Shown: positions 26,354-35,811, counted from the first letter of the stretch. The stretch is 64,000 nt of DNA from CAWGHZ01 sp963775315 (GCA_963775315.1 CAVZIN010000011.1:208955-272954), one strand, 5' to 3'. Notes: generated by a model not told the origin, from the letters alone. Numbers and translations: made by a program.

Positions 26354-27094
26354 TCATCGCGACAGCAGCGCGTCGACCCAGCGCAGCAGCCGGCCGGCCG
26401 GCGGGCCGTCCGTCTCCTCGCGCGGGGCGGGCCGGGGCGCCGTCGTGCGATCGCGGCGCGGGCGCGGCGGCAAATAGCGGTTGACCGGCGCGTAGCCGAG
26501 CTCCGGCATCAGCGCGACGCCGCCGCGCTCGGCGACGAGGCGCGAGACCTTCGAGCCGGGATCGCCGAGGTCGCCGAAATGGCGCGCGCTCGCCGGGCAG
26601 GTCGAGACGCAGGCGGGCACACGCTCGGCCTCGGGCAGGTTGGTGTTGTAGATGCGGTCGATACAGAGCGTGCACTTCTTCATCACTCCGGCGTCGTGGT
26701 CGTATTCGCGCGCGCCGTATGGGCACGCCCACGAGCACAGCTTGCAGCCGATGCACTTGTCCTCATCGACCAGCACGATGCCGTCCTCGGCGCGCTTGTA
26801 GCTGGCGCCCGTCGGGCAGACGGTGACGCAGGCGGGAGTCTCGCAATGCAGGCACGAGCGCGGAAAATGCACGGTGCGCCCGGTCGGCCCTTCGCCCGCC
26901 TCGAACGTGTGGACGCGGTTGAACCAGACGCCCAGCGGATCGGCGCCATAGGGGTCGAGGTCGGTGAGCGGCGCGGCGACGCCGCCCGAATTCCACTGCT
27001 TGCAGTTGACAGCGCAGGCGTGGCAGCCGACGCAGGTGTCGAGGTCGATGACGAGGCCGAGCTTGCGGCCGCCGGGCTCGGGCAGGCTTGTCAT
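26354..27094 (-). CDS. DmsB/SoeB-like four-cluster [4Fe-4S] electron-transfer subunit
   Basis: The 246-residue protein holds four cysteine groups for four [4Fe-4S] clusters: CVGCHACAVNC near residue 20, CLHCETPACVTVCP, CIGCKLCSWACP, and CTLCIDR with PACVSTCP. This is the DmsB/SoeB/PsrB arrangement that wires the molybdenum subunit to the membrane anchor. The C-terminal tail is Pro/Arg-rich and ends in an amphipathic segment. The ATG overlaps the stop of the catalytic-subunit gene by four bases, so synthesis is coupled. Confidence 0.9.
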   Translation of the reverse strand: MTSLPEPGGRKLGLVIDLDTCVGCHACAVNCKQWNSGGVAAPLTDLDPYGADPLGVWFNRVHTFEAGEGPTGRTVHFPRSCLHCETPACVTVCPTGASYKRAEDGIVLVDEDKCIGCKLCSWACPYGAREYDHDAGVMKKCTLCIDRIYNTNLPEAERVPACVSTCPASARHFGDLGDPGSKVSRLVAERGGVALMPELGYAPVNRYLPPRPRRDRTTAPRPAPREETDGPPAGRLLRWVDALLSR

Positions 27095-29961
27095 GCGTTC
27101 GCCTTCGCGCCGAATCGGAAGCGCGCGCCGACCCGCAGGATCGCCGGGCGCGGCGGCAGGCCCGGCGGGGGCTGCAAGGCCGGGCGCGCGGCGCCGGGAG
27201 ACGCGGCCTCCTCCGGCGCGATCTTCACCAGCCGCACGCGCAGGTCGTACCAGGCGGCCTGGCCGGTCACCGGGTCGGCGTTGGCGTAGCGGTGCCCGTC
27301 CGCCGTCTCGGGCAGCAGCTCGTCGATCACGTGGTTGAGCAGGAATCCCTCGGTCGCCTCGGCCGCGTCGGGCGACAGGTTCCATGCGCCGCGCCGCTTG
27401 CCGATGGCGTTCCAGCTCCACACCGTATCAGCGTTGACCCCGTCCATTGTCTTGATGCGCGCCGAGATCGCGCCGGTGCGGCTTTCGACGCGCACCCAGT
27501 CGCCGTCCTCGAGCCCGAGCGCGTCGGCGCGCGCGCGCGGCACGTAGAGGCGGTTCGCGCCGTGAATCTGGCGCAGCCACGCGTTCTGCCCGCCCCACGA
27601 ATGGTACATCGCCGCCGGGCGCTGGGTGATCGCGTGCAGCGGGAAACCGTCGGCGCCTTCGTCCTCGAACGGCGGGTACCAGAATGGCAGAGGGTCGAAA
27701 TAGCGTGCGATGCGGTCGCGGTGCGCCGCCGGGGGAACGATTTCGCCGTGCCCCCGGGCGGCGAGGCGGAAGCGCTGCAACGGCTCCGACCAGATCTGCA
27801 TGACGATCGGCTCGGGCTTGGGAATCCACCCCATCCGCGCGGCGTGCAGCAGGTAGTCCCGGTTCATGTGCTTGTGGAACCGGGCGCTTTCCGGCAGCTC
27901 CTCGGTCCAGAAGCAGCCGTTGGCGATGTAGCGGGACAGCTGGTCGGGGTTCGGTTTGCCGGTGCCGTGGCTCTCGCCGTTCGCGCCGCGCCAGCCGGCC
28001 AGCATGCCGATGCCGGGCGCGCGCTCGTGGTTCGCCATGTAGTCGGCATAGCCGCCGGGGTAGCGCGCCGTCCCGTCGGCGTGTACCAGCCCGGGCAGGC
28101 CCAGCCGAACGCCCAGCGCGATCAGCACGTCCTGGAACGGGCGGACGTCGCGGTCGGCCGGGACGACCGGCTGGCGGATTGAATCGGCCGCCGCGTCGGC
28201 CGTGCAGATCGGCCGGTCGAGCAGCGAGATGCAGTCCCAGCGCTCGAGATAGGTCGTGTCGGGCAGCACCAGGTCCGCGTAGGCGACCATCTCCGAGAAG
28301 TAGGCGTCGGAATAGATGATGCGCGGGATGCGGTACGCGTCCGTCGCGGCGTCGCGCTCGGTCAGCATGCGGTGGACCGCGTCGACGTTCATCGACGAGT
28401 TCCAGCTCATGTTCGCCATGTAGAGGAACAGCGTGTCGATCGGGTACGGGTCGTGCGCATGCGCGTTGGCGATCAGCATGTGCATCAGCCCGTGCGCGGC
28501 GATCGGCGCCTCCCACGAATAGGCCTTGTCGATGCGTCGGGGCGTGCCGTCCGCCTCGACCAGCAAATCCTCGGGGCCCTGCGGGAAACCGAGCGGCGGG
28601 CCCGCCAGGATCTTGCCGGGCGCAACCTGGTGGGCGTGGCCGGCCGGGCGGATCGGCGGCGGCACCGGCTTGGGGAAGGGCGGCTTGTGGCGCATCGCGC
28701 CCGGCGCGTCGATCGCGCCCAATACCGTTTGCAGCAAATGCAGCGCGCGGCAGGTGTGGAAGCCGTTGGAATGGGCCGAGATGCCGCGCATGGCGTGCAG
28801 GCTGACCGGCCGGCCGACCATGCGCTCGTGGGTCCGCCCGGCCCAGTCCGTCCAAGGGACGTCGAGCGCGAGGTTCGAATCGAACGCGGCGACGGCAAGC
28901 TCGGACGCGATACGGCGGATGGTGTCGGCGTCGATGCCGCAGCGCCCCGCCACAGCCTCCGGCGCGTACTCGTCGCCGAGATAGCGGCCGGCCATGAGCT
29001 CGAACACCGGCCGCGCGCGCCGCCCGTCCTCCAGCGTCACCTCGCCGACGAGGCGCGGCGTGACCCCGGCGAGCAGCGCGCTCGCCGCCTGGCCGGTCGC
29101 CGCATCCCAGCAGAGCGGCTCGCCCTCCGCGCCCCGGGCGAACAGCCCGTCCTCGGCGCCGCCGGGGTCGTCGATCACCAGCCAGGGCGCATTCGTCGCG
29201 CGCACCAGGAACTCGAGGTCGACGCGGTTCGCGCGCAGGAGCTCGTGCATCAAAGCAAGGGCGAAGAGCCCGTCGGTGCCGGGTCGGATGCCGAGCCATT
29301 CATCTGCGATGGCGGAATAGCCGGTCCTCACCGGATTGACCGACACGATCTTGGCGCCGCGCGCCTTCAGCTTGGCGAGCCCGGTCTTGATCGGGTTGGA
29401 ATCGTGGTCCTCGGCGACGCCGAACATCAGGAAATACTCGGCGCGTTCCCAGTCGGGCTCGCCGAATTCCCAGAATGACGAGCCGATGGTGTAGAGCCCC
29501 GCCGCCGCCATGTTGACCGAGCAGAACCCGCCATGGGCGGCGTAGTTGGGCGTGCCGAACTGGCTCGCCCACCAGCCGGTGAGCGCCTGGCTCTGGTCGC
29601 GGCCGGTGAAGAAGGCGAGGCGGCGCGGGTCGGTCTCGCGAATCGCGCCGAGCCAGCCGGCGGCCAGCTCCAGCGCCTCGTCCCACTCGATCTCGACGAA
29701 CTCGGCCGCGCCGCGCGGACCTACCCGTTTCAGCGGCTTGGTCAGCCGGGCGGGCGACAGGTGGTTCATGAGCCCCGCCGAGCCCTTGGCGCACAGCACG
29801 CCGCGGTTGACGGGATGGTCGCGATTGCCTTCGATGTAGCGGATCGCGCCGTCCTTAAGGTGCACCTTGATGCCGCACCGGCAGGCGCACATGTAGCATG
29901 TCGAGGTTTTGACCTCGTCGGCGACGACGGGCTGGGTATCGAGGCGGTGCTTTGCGGACAT
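27091..29961 (-). CDS. molybdopterin oxidoreductase catalytic subunit, cytoplasmic SoeA-like
   Basis: The 956-residue protein has the N-terminal [4Fe-4S] site (C22, C25, C29, C57 in CYMCACRCG and VLCAKG) and the bis-MGD domains of the DMSO-reductase family. C147 in GGFCSVN is in the position of the molybdenum ligand. There is no twin-arginine signal, so the enzyme faces the cytoplasm, unlike DmsA or PsrA. Size, lack of signal and three-gene order fit the sulfite dehydrogenase SoeABC. A polysulfide, thiosulfate or other reductase cannot be excluded. It is divergent from a persulfide-dioxygenase-like gene, which would make sulfite. Confidence 0.8.
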   Translation of the reverse strand: MSAKHRLDTQPVVADEVKTSTCYMCACRCGIKVHLKDGAIRYIEGNRDHPVNRGVLCAKGSAGLMNHLSPARLTKPLKRVGPRGAAEFVEIEWDEALELAAGWLGAIRETDPRRLAFFTGRDQSQALTGWWASQFGTPNYAAHGGFCSVNMAAAGLYTIGSSFWEFGEPDWERAEYFLMFGVAEDHDSNPIKTGLAKLKARGAKIVSVNPVRTGYSAIADEWLGIRPGTDGLFALALMHELLRANRVDLEFLVRATNAPWLVIDDPGGAEDGLFARGAEGEPLCWDAATGQAASALLAGVTPRLVGEVTLEDGRRARPVFELMAGRYLGDEYAPEAVAGRCGIDADTIRRIASELAVAAFDSNLALDVPWTDWAGRTHERMVGRPVSLHAMRGISAHSNGFHTCRALHLLQTVLGAIDAPGAMRHKPPFPKPVPPPIRPAGHAHQVAPGKILAGPPLGFPQGPEDLLVEADGTPRRIDKAYSWEAPIAAHGLMHMLIANAHAHDPYPIDTLFLYMANMSWNSSMNVDAVHRMLTERDAATDAYRIPRIIYSDAYFSEMVAYADLVLPDTTYLERWDCISLLDRPICTADAAADSIRQPVVPADRDVRPFQDVLIALGVRLGLPGLVHADGTARYPGGYADYMANHERAPGIGMLAGWRGANGESHGTGKPNPDQLSRYIANGCFWTEELPESARFHKHMNRDYLLHAARMGWIPKPEPIVMQIWSEPLQRFRLAARGHGEIVPPAAHRDRIARYFDPLPFWYPPFEDEGADGFPLHAITQRPAAMYHSWGGQNAWLRQIHGANRLYVPRARADALGLEDGDWVRVESRTGAISARIKTMDGVNADTVWSWNAIGKRRGAWNLSPDAAEATEGFLLNHVIDELLPETADGHRYANADPVTGQAAWYDLRVRLVKIAPEEAASPGAARPALQPPPGLPPRPAILRVGARFRFGAKANA

Positions 29962-30048
29962 TGGCCGACCTGTGGGGCGGCTAGTATTCGGAAACGTGCC
30001 CGGCTCGTCAAATGCTCGTTTCTGTCTGGAGAATCTACGCGGAGCCGA

Positions 30049-30057
30049 TGGTAGAAT
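30049..30057 (+). promoter_or_regulatory. extended -10 promoter of the persulfide-dioxygenase-like gene
   Basis: TGGTAGAAT fits an extended -10 element (TG, one base, TAGAAT with five of six consensus bases). The start site would be near 30064, 27 bases before the ATG. Confidence 0.4.
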
Positions 30058-30090
30058 GAGAGGGAGCTACGGCGTGCGGACGTATTTTCC

Positions 30091-30957
30091 ATGAAGCCTG
30101 ACGTTCATGCCTTCTTCGACCGCGACACGTTCTGCGTCACCTACGTGGTGCGGGATCCGGTCGGCACGACCTGCGCGGTGATCGACCCGGTGCTCGATTT
30201 CGATCCGGCCTCGGGACATACCGGCACGCACGCCGCCGACAGCGTGATCGGCTTCGTGCGAGAGCAGGGACTCGAGGCGGCCTGGATTCTCGAAACGCAC
30301 ATCCACGCCGATCATCTGTCCGGCGCGCCCTACGTGAAGGACGCGCTGGGCGGCAAGGTCGGCATCGGCGCGCACGTCGCGGAGGTGCAGCGCCATTTCG
30401 CCGCGGTGTTCGGTGCCGAGCCTGGTTTCCGCTCCGACGGCTCGCAGTTCGACCGGCTGTTCGGCGACGGTGACCGCTTCGTCATCGGCGGGCTGGAGGG
30501 GCGGGTGCTGCACACGCCCGGCCACACGCCGGCCTGCCTCACCTACGTGATCGGCGATGCCGCGTTCGTCGGCGACACGCTGTTCATGCCTGATTCTGGC
30601 ACCGCGCGCTGCGACTTTCCGGGCGGCAGCGCGCGCACGCTCTACCGCTCGATCCACCGGGTGCTCGACCTGCCGCCGGAGACGCGCATCTTCGTCTGCC
30701 ACGATTACGGCAACGGCGGGAAGCGCGACTATGCGTGGGAGACCACGGTCGCCGAGGAGCGCGCATCGAACATCCACGTCAAGGACGGCACGTCCGAGGA
30801 CGCCTATGTCGCGATGCGCGAGGCGCGCGACGCGACGCTCACCCTGCCGCGGCTGATCCTGCCGTCGATCCAGGTGAACATGCGCGCCGGCCACCTGCCG
30901 CCGGCGGACGAGTCCGGGGCGGTGTATCTGAAGATTCCGATCAACCGGCCGCTGTGA
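30091..30957 (+). CDS. MBL-fold hydrolase, persulfide dioxygenase (ETHE1/Blh)-like
   Basis: The 288-residue metallo-beta-lactamase-fold protein has the metal motif THIHADHLSG, GHTPACL, GDTLFMPDSGTARCDFPGG and CHDYGN. The DSGTARCDFPGG region is typical of the ETHE1/Blh group, which oxidises glutathione persulfide to glutathione and sulfite using one iron. In this group only one metal is bound. The close divergent neighbour is a SoeABC-like enzyme that could oxidise the sulfite. No rhodanese domain is fused, and no sulfide:quinone reductase is seen in the window. Confidence 0.82.
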   Translation: MKPDVHAFFDRDTFCVTYVVRDPVGTTCAVIDPVLDFDPASGHTGTHAADSVIGFVREQGLEAAWILETHIHADHLSGAPYVKDALGGKVGIGAHVAEVQRHFAAVFGAEPGFRSDGSQFDRLFGDGDRFVIGGLEGRVLHTPGHTPACLTYVIGDAAFVGDTLFMPDSGTARCDFPGGSARTLYRSIHRVLDLPPETRIFVCHDYGNGGKRDYAWETTVAEERASNIHVKDGTSEDAYVAMREARDATLTLPRLILPSIQVNMRAGHLPPADESGAVYLKIPINRPL

Positions 30958-31010
30958 GATCGCCCGTAGAAGCGGGTTGTCCCTTGCGCCGTCTGCCCTA
31001 GCTTGCCCTC

Positions 31011-31934
31011 ATGACCCTCCTGTTCACCCACGAAAGCGCGATCTGGCACGACCCCGGCCCCGCCCATCCGGAACGGCCGGAGCGGCTGAAGGCGGTGCTT
31101 GCCGCGCTCGACGCCGACGAGTTCAAGACGCTGGTCCGGCGCGAGGCGCCGCGCGCCAGCCTCGACGACATCGCGGCGCTGCACGACCGGCGCTATGTCG
31201 AGCGGCTGCTCGCCGCCGTGCCCAAGGAGGGACGCGTCCGCATTGACCCCGACACGGCGATGAGCCCGGAGTCCGGTGAGGCAGCGCTGCGCGCTGCGGG
31301 CGCGGTGATCGCCGCGGTCGATGCCGTGATGGCGGGCGAGGCGCAGACGGCATTCTGTGCGGTCCGCCCGCCCGGCCATCATGCCGAGCCCGCGCGCGGC
31401 ATGGGGTTCTGCCTGTTCAACAACGTCGCCATCGCCGCTCTGCACGCCCGGGCGGCGCACGGGGTGAAGCGCGTGGCCATCGTCGATTTCGACGTGCATC
31501 ACGGCAACGGTACCCAGGCCGCCTTCGAGGACGAGCCCGAGGTGCTGTTCGCCTCCACCCACCAGTACCCGTTCTATCCCGGCACCGGCGCGGCGGACGA
31601 GCGCGGCGCCGGCAATGTGTTCAACGCGCCGCTCCAGGCCGGCACCGGCTCGCTCGGCTTCCGCCGGGCGATGGAGCGGGTGATCCTGCCCGCCGTCGCC
31701 GATTTCCGGCCCGAGCTGATCCTGGTCTCGGCCGGGTTCGACGCGCACGCCCGCGACCCGCTCGCCATGCTCGATCTAGGCGACGAAGATTACAGTTGGG
31801 TGACCGACCGCATCCGCGAGATCGCCGCCGAAAGCGCCGACGGGCGGATCGTGTCCACCCTCGAAGGGGGCTACGACCTGCAGGCGCTGGCGGCGGGCGT
31901 CAGCCGGCACGTGCGGAGCCTGATGGCCGAATAG
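31011..31934 (+). CDS. histone deacetylase-family amidohydrolase
   Basis: The 307-residue protein has the arginase/deacetylase fold and active-site motifs: RPPGHHAEP, GFCLFNNVAIAA, and VDFDVHHGNGTQ, which supplies zinc ligands. Bacterial members deacetylate acetoin-related products, polyamines or unknown amides rather than histones. The gene stands directly upstream of xseB, an arrangement often found in alphaproteobacteria. A possible -10 (TAGCTT, 30999-31004) ends six bases before the ATG, so the transcript may be leaderless; no ribosome binding site is visible. Confidence 0.9.
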   Translation: MTLLFTHESAIWHDPGPAHPERPERLKAVLAALDADEFKTLVRREAPRASLDDIAALHDRRYVERLLAAVPKEGRVRIDPDTAMSPESGEAALRAAGAVIAAVDAVMAGEAQTAFCAVRPPGHHAEPARGMGFCLFNNVAIAALHARAAHGVKRVAIVDFDVHHGNGTQAAFEDEPEVLFASTHQYPFYPGTGAADERGAGNVFNAPLQAGTGSLGFRRAMERVILPAVADFRPELILVSAGFDAHARDPLAMLDLGDEDYSWVTDRIREIAAESADGRIVSTLEGGYDLQALAAGVSRHVRSLMAE

Positions 31935-31991
31935 CCGGCCGATTCGCCCGGATTTCGGGCAATTTCAAGCCGTTTCGCCGGTTTGGCCGGC

Positions 31992-32020
31992 TTGCCGCGA
32001 CGCGCCGCGGCCACTACACT
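31992..32020 (+). promoter_or_regulatory. promoter of the xseB-ispA-dxs operon
   Basis: TTGCCG, a 17-base spacer and TACACT fit a sigma-70 promoter. Transcription would begin near 32027, about 11 bases before the xseB ATG, with GGAG in between. Confidence 0.5.
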
Positions 32021-32037
32021 CGCGACACGGAGAAATC

Positions 32038-32286
32038 ATGCCTGACGCCAAGACCGACGACATCGGCGCCATGTCCTTCGAGGACGCGCTCGGCGAGCTC
32101 GAAAAGATCGTCCGGCGGCTCGAGGACGGAAAGGCGAAGCTCGATGACGCCATCGCCGCGTACGAGCGCGGCGCCAAGCTCAAGCGCCACTGCGAGCAGA
32201 AGTTGAAGGAGGCGAAGATGAAGATCGACAGGATCGACATCGGCCCGGGTGGCGAAGTCCGGGCAGAGCCTGCCGACATTGAATGA
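32038..32286 (+). CDS. xseB: exodeoxyribonuclease VII small subunit
   Basis: This 82-residue acidic, helical protein has the family core SFEDALGELEKIVRRLEDGKAKLDDAI followed by YERGAKLKRHCEQKL. XseB subunits coat the large XseA subunit to form the single-strand nuclease used in mismatch repair and DNA degradation. The large subunit is not in the window. The gene sits directly before ispA and overlaps it, an order common in proteobacteria. Confidence 0.95.
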   Translation: MPDAKTDDIGAMSFEDALGELEKIVRRLEDGKAKLDDAIAAYERGAKLKRHCEQKLKEAKMKIDRIDIGPGGEVRAEPADIE

Positions 32287-33184
32287 CGCCCTGACCGCGG
32301 CCTCGGTCGCGGAGGCGATGGCGCAAACCTCCAAGGCCGTCGATGCCGTGCTGGATAAGGTGCTGCCGCGTCCGTCCGGGCCGGAGGGGCGGGTGCACGA
32401 GGCCATGCGCTACGCCACCCTCGCCGGCGGCAAAAGGCTGCGCCCATTCCTCGTGGCGGCGGGGGCGCGGCTGTTCGACGCACCCGAGGCGCGCGCCTTC
32501 CGGGTGGGGGCGGCGGTCGAGCTGATCCATTCATACTCGCTGATTCACGACGATTTGCCGGCGATGGACGACGACGATCTGCGCCGCGGCCAGCCGTCCT
32601 GCCACGCCAAATTTGACGAGGCGACGGCCATTCTCGCCGGCGACGCGCTCCAGGCGCTCGCCTTCGAGGTCCTGGCCGGGCGCGAAACCCATCCCGACGC
32701 CGAGGTCCGCTGCGAGCTTTCGCGCCGGCTGGCGGTCGCGTCGGGCGCGGCCGGCATGGTCGGCGGCCAGATGATCGATCTCGCCTGCGAAGGGCAGAGC
32801 CCGGGGATCGAGGTCGTCTCGCGCATGCACGCCCTGAAGACGGGCGCGATCATCAGCTTCGCCTGCGAGGCGGGCGGCGTGCTCGGTGGTGCCGCGCCCG
32901 ACGCCCAGGATGCGCTCGCGGCCTATTCCCGCGACCTCGGTCTCGCCTTCCAGATCGCCGACGATCTCCTTGACGCCGAGGGGGATTCGACCGATATCGG
33001 GAAAACGGCGGGAAAGGACGCCGCCGCAGGGAAGGCCACGTTCGTGTCGGTTTTAGGGCTGGAACGGGCGCGCACGCGTGCTCGCGATCATGCGCAACTC
33101 GCGGCCGACCGCCTCGCGGCGTTCAATTCGCGGGCCGATGTGCTCCGGGCAACCGCCCGGTTCGTGGTGGATCGACGTTCCTGA
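32249..33184 (+). CDS. ispA: farnesyl/geranylgeranyl diphosphate synthase
   Basis: The protein has both aspartate-rich motifs of trans-polyprenyl synthases, DDLPAMDDDD (first) and DDLLD (second), plus GGKRLRP for diphosphate binding. It makes farnesyl diphosphate from isopentenyl and dimethylallyl diphosphate in the cytosol. The GTG at 32249 gives 311 residues and overlaps xseB by 38 bases. A TTG at 32279 gives 301 residues, closer to the usual length, so the start is uncertain. Dxs, the first enzyme of the same isoprenoid route, is encoded next. Confidence 0.93.
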   Translation: MAKSGQSLPTLNDALTAASVAEAMAQTSKAVDAVLDKVLPRPSGPEGRVHEAMRYATLAGGKRLRPFLVAAGARLFDAPEARAFRVGAAVELIHSYSLIHDDLPAMDDDDLRRGQPSCHAKFDEATAILAGDALQALAFEVLAGRETHPDAEVRCELSRRLAVASGAAGMVGGQMIDLACEGQSPGIEVVSRMHALKTGAIISFACEAGGVLGGAAPDAQDALAAYSRDLGLAFQIADDLLDAEGDSTDIGKTAGKDAAAGKATFVSVLGLERARTRARDHAQLAADRLAAFNSRADVLRATARFVVDRRS

Positions 33185-33197
33185 GAGGGAGAGGGTC

Positions 33198-35117
33198 ATG
33201 TCCAATAAGACGAATACCCCGCTTCTCGACAAGGTGACCTTTCCGGACGACATCAAGAAGATGGGCGTCCGCGAGCTGCGGCAGCTTGCCGACGAGGTGC
33301 GCCAGGAGACGATCGACGCCGTCTCGATCACCGGCGGTCATCTCGGCGCCGGGCTGGGCGTGGTCGAACTCACGGTCGTGCTGCACCATCTGTTCGATAC
33401 CCCGACCGACAAGCTGATCTGGGACGTCGGCCACCAGTGCTATCCGCACAAGATCCTGACCGGCCGGCGCGACCGCATCCGCACGCTGCGCCAGGGCGGC
33501 GGGCTGTCCGGCTTCACCAAGCGCGTCGAGAGCCCCTATGACCCGTTCGGCGCCGCGCACGCCTCGACCTCGATCTCGGCGGCGCTCGGCTTCGCCGTGG
33601 CGCGCGATCTGCAGGGCCACACCAACCGGGTGATCGCGGTCATCGGCGACGGCGCCATGTCGGGCGGCATGGCCTACGAGGCGATGAACAACGCGGGGTC
33701 GATGGACACCCAGCTCATCGTCATCCTGAACGACAACGACATGTCGATCGCGCCGCCGGTGGGCGCGATGAGCGCGTATCTCTCGCGGCTGATCTCGTCC
33801 AAGTCGTACCGCAGCCTGCGCGACATCGGCCGGCATATGGCCGACCGCTTCCCGCGCACCATCAAGAACGCGGCGATGCGCGCCGAGGAGTACGCGCGCG
33901 GGCTGCTCACTGGCGGCACGCTGTTCGAGGAGCTCGGTTTCTACTATGTCGGCCCGATCGACGGGCACAATATCGACCACCTGTTGCCCGTGCTTCGCAA
34001 CGTGCGCGACGACGACGAGAAGGGGCCGATCCTGGTCCACGTCGTCACCCAGAAGGGCAAGGGCTACAAGCCGGCCGAGGAATCGGCCGACAAGTATCAC
34101 GGCGTGTCGCGCTTCGACGTAGTCACCGGCAACCAGGTGAAGGGCAAGCCGAACGCGCCGCCCAGCTACACTAAGGTGTTCGCCAACGCCCTCGTCGACG
34201 AGGCGCGGCGCGACGAAAAGATCGTCGCGATCACCGCCGCCATGCCGTCGGGCACGGGCGTCGACCTGTTCCAGAAGGAATTCCCGTACCGCGCGTTCGA
34301 CGTGGGGCTCGCCGAACAGCACGCGGTGACCTTCGCGGCCGGCCTCGCCGCCGACGGGATGAAGCCGTTCGCCGCGATCTATTCGACCTTCCTCCAGCGC
34401 GCCTTCGACCAGATCGTCCACGACGTCGCCATCCAGCGCCTGCCGGTCAGGTTCGCGATGGACCGCGCCGGGCTGGTCGGCGCCGACGGCCAGACCCATG
34501 CCGGTTCATACGACATCGGCTATCTCGGCATGCTGCCCGGCTTCGTGCTGATGGCCGCGTCCGACGAGGCCGAGCTGGTGCACATGGTGGCGACCGCCGT
34601 CGCGATCGACGACCGCCCGTCCGCCTTCCGCTATCCGCGGGGCGAAGGGGCGGGGGTGGAGCTGCCGGCGCACGGCGTGCCGCTCGAGATCGGCAAGGGC
34701 CGCATCCTGCGCGAGGGCACCAAGGTCGCCATCCTGTCCTACGGCACCAGGCTGCAGGAATGTCTCGCGGCGGCGGACGAGCTCGGCGCGCGCGGCCTTT
34801 CGACCACGGTCGCGGACGCGCGCTTCGCGAAGCCGCTCGACACCGACCTGGTGCGCCGCCTCGCCAAGGAGCACGAGGTGCTGATCACGGTCGAGGAAGG
34901 CGCGATCGGCGGCTTCGCTTCGTTCGTGCTCCACTACCTCGCGACCGAAGGCATGCTCGACGACGGGATGAAGATCCGCCCGATGATCCTGCCGGACGCG
35001 TTCCTCGACCAGGACGCGCCCGAAAAGCAGTACGAGACGGCGGGGCTGAAGTCGGCCGACATCGTCGCCACGGCGCTCGGCGCGCTCGGCGTCGCCGCCA
35101 AGTCCGCCAGGGCCTAA
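33198..35117 (+). CDS. dxs: 1-deoxy-D-xylulose-5-phosphate synthase
   Basis: The 639-residue thiamine-diphosphate enzyme condenses pyruvate with glyceraldehyde 3-phosphate, the entry step of the MEP isoprenoid pathway. Visible are DVGHQCYPHKILTGRR, the ThDP site GDGAMSGGMAYEA with NDN downstream, and the transketolase half EQHAVTFAAGLAADG and RAGLVGADGQTHAG. The ATG follows a GAGAGGGAGAGGG stretch. It is co-transcribed with ispA. Its stop overlaps the stop of the convergent HEPN gene by a few bases. Confidence 0.97.
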   Translation: MSNKTNTPLLDKVTFPDDIKKMGVRELRQLADEVRQETIDAVSITGGHLGAGLGVVELTVVLHHLFDTPTDKLIWDVGHQCYPHKILTGRRDRIRTLRQGGGLSGFTKRVESPYDPFGAAHASTSISAALGFAVARDLQGHTNRVIAVIGDGAMSGGMAYEAMNNAGSMDTQLIVILNDNDMSIAPPVGAMSAYLSRLISSKSYRSLRDIGRHMADRFPRTIKNAAMRAEEYARGLLTGGTLFEELGFYYVGPIDGHNIDHLLPVLRNVRDDDEKGPILVHVVTQKGKGYKPAEESADKYHGVSRFDVVTGNQVKGKPNAPPSYTKVFANALVDEARRDEKIVAITAAMPSGTGVDLFQKEFPYRAFDVGLAEQHAVTFAAGLAADGMKPFAAIYSTFLQRAFDQIVHDVAIQRLPVRFAMDRAGLVGADGQTHAGSYDIGYLGMLPGFVLMAASDEAELVHMVATAVAIDDRPSAFRYPRGEGAGVELPAHGVPLEIGKGRILREGTKVAILSYGTRLQECLAAADELGARGLSTTVADARFAKPLDTDLVRRLAKEHEVLITVEEGAIGGFASFVLHYLATEGMLDDGMKIRPMILPDAFLDQDAPEKQYETAGLKSADIVATALGALGVAAKSARA

Positions 35118-35491
35118 TCGGTTGCCAAGAGCGACTTGATCTCAGTAATGAACGCGGCGGCGTGGGCGATATGTGCCTCCGCGAGCTCTGCCGCCGTTCC
35201 GCGCGTCGTATAGTCGGCGACGAGCCTGTCCCTTTCGGCATCGATGAGCCAGCGATGCAGGTCAGGGCTCACCAGACCGGGCTTCGCGAAGTGCTGGCCG
35301 AAGGCTGCCAGGACGGCGCTATGTCTGCTGCGGTAGAGCTGCTTGGAAATCAAAGCCGCCTTAGCGGCATTGAACATCGCGTAGTACGCCTCGCTGCATG
35401 CCGGGTCGGCGAAGCCTTGCGCAACGAGCAGCTCGGCGGCGCGCAGAAGCTGCTCGCTTTTTGAAAGCAGTGCGCGCTGCTCGTCGTTCAA
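35114..35491 (-). CDS. HEPN-domain protein (UPF0332-like), putative toxin
   Basis: The 125-residue all-helical protein matches the HEPN/UPF0332 group: a YYAMFNAAKAAL helix, YRSRHSAVLAAFGQHF, and an R-x-x-A-D-Y segment (RLVADY). It starts with TTG overlapping the stop of the nucleotidyltransferase gene. HEPN/MNT pairs act as toxin-antitoxin modules in which HEPN is an RNase held in check by nucleotide modification. The classical R-x4-6-H RNase motif is not clearly present in this subgroup, so toxic activity is uncertain. Confidence 0.82.
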   Translation of the reverse strand: MNDEQRALLSKSEQLLRAAELLVAQGFADPACSEAYYAMFNAAKAALISKQLYRSRHSAVLAAFGQHFAKPGLVSPDLHRWLIDAERDRLVADYTTRGTAAELAEAHIAHAAAFITEIKSLLATD

Positions 35492-35811
35492 ATCGGCACG
35501 CCCTCACGGCGCACGTTCTGATATATCCCGAAGTCGCTGGACACGTAGGTCGCCGAGTCGGTGAAGACCGGCATGATGACCGCATCGTATTTCAGGGACA
35601 GGTCGCAGATGACGTCGAGGCGGGCCTCGCGCTCCAGCCCGAGGTCGGCAATTGGCTGCTTCAGCACGACCATCACGTCGATGTCGGATTCGGCGTCCGC
35701 ATCGCCGCGCGCCTGCGAGCCGAACAGGATCAGCCGGTCTAGGCGCGGCCCGTACAGCGCCTCGATGCGGGCGCGGAACTCGGCCAGAACCGTATCGAGC
35801 GGGGCGTTCAT
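35488..35811 (-). CDS. MNT-type minimal nucleotidyltransferase, putative antitoxin
   Basis: The 107-residue protein has the minimal nucleotidyltransferase motif LFGSQARGDADAESDIDVMV, the GS-x-D-x-D metal site of the polymerase beta fold. It is the first gene of a two-gene unit with the HEPN protein; the stop and start share TTGA. In studied MNT/HEPN pairs this enzyme adds nucleotides to the HEPN protein. An extended -10 element immediately upstream suggests an almost leaderless transcript. The pair sits between dxs and a MetE-like gene. Confidence 0.87.
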   Translation of the reverse strand: MNAPLDTVLAEFRARIEALYGPRLDRLILFGSQARGDADAESDIDVMVVLKQPIADLGLEREARLDVICDLSLKYDAVIMPVFTDSATYVSSDFGIYQNVRREGVPI

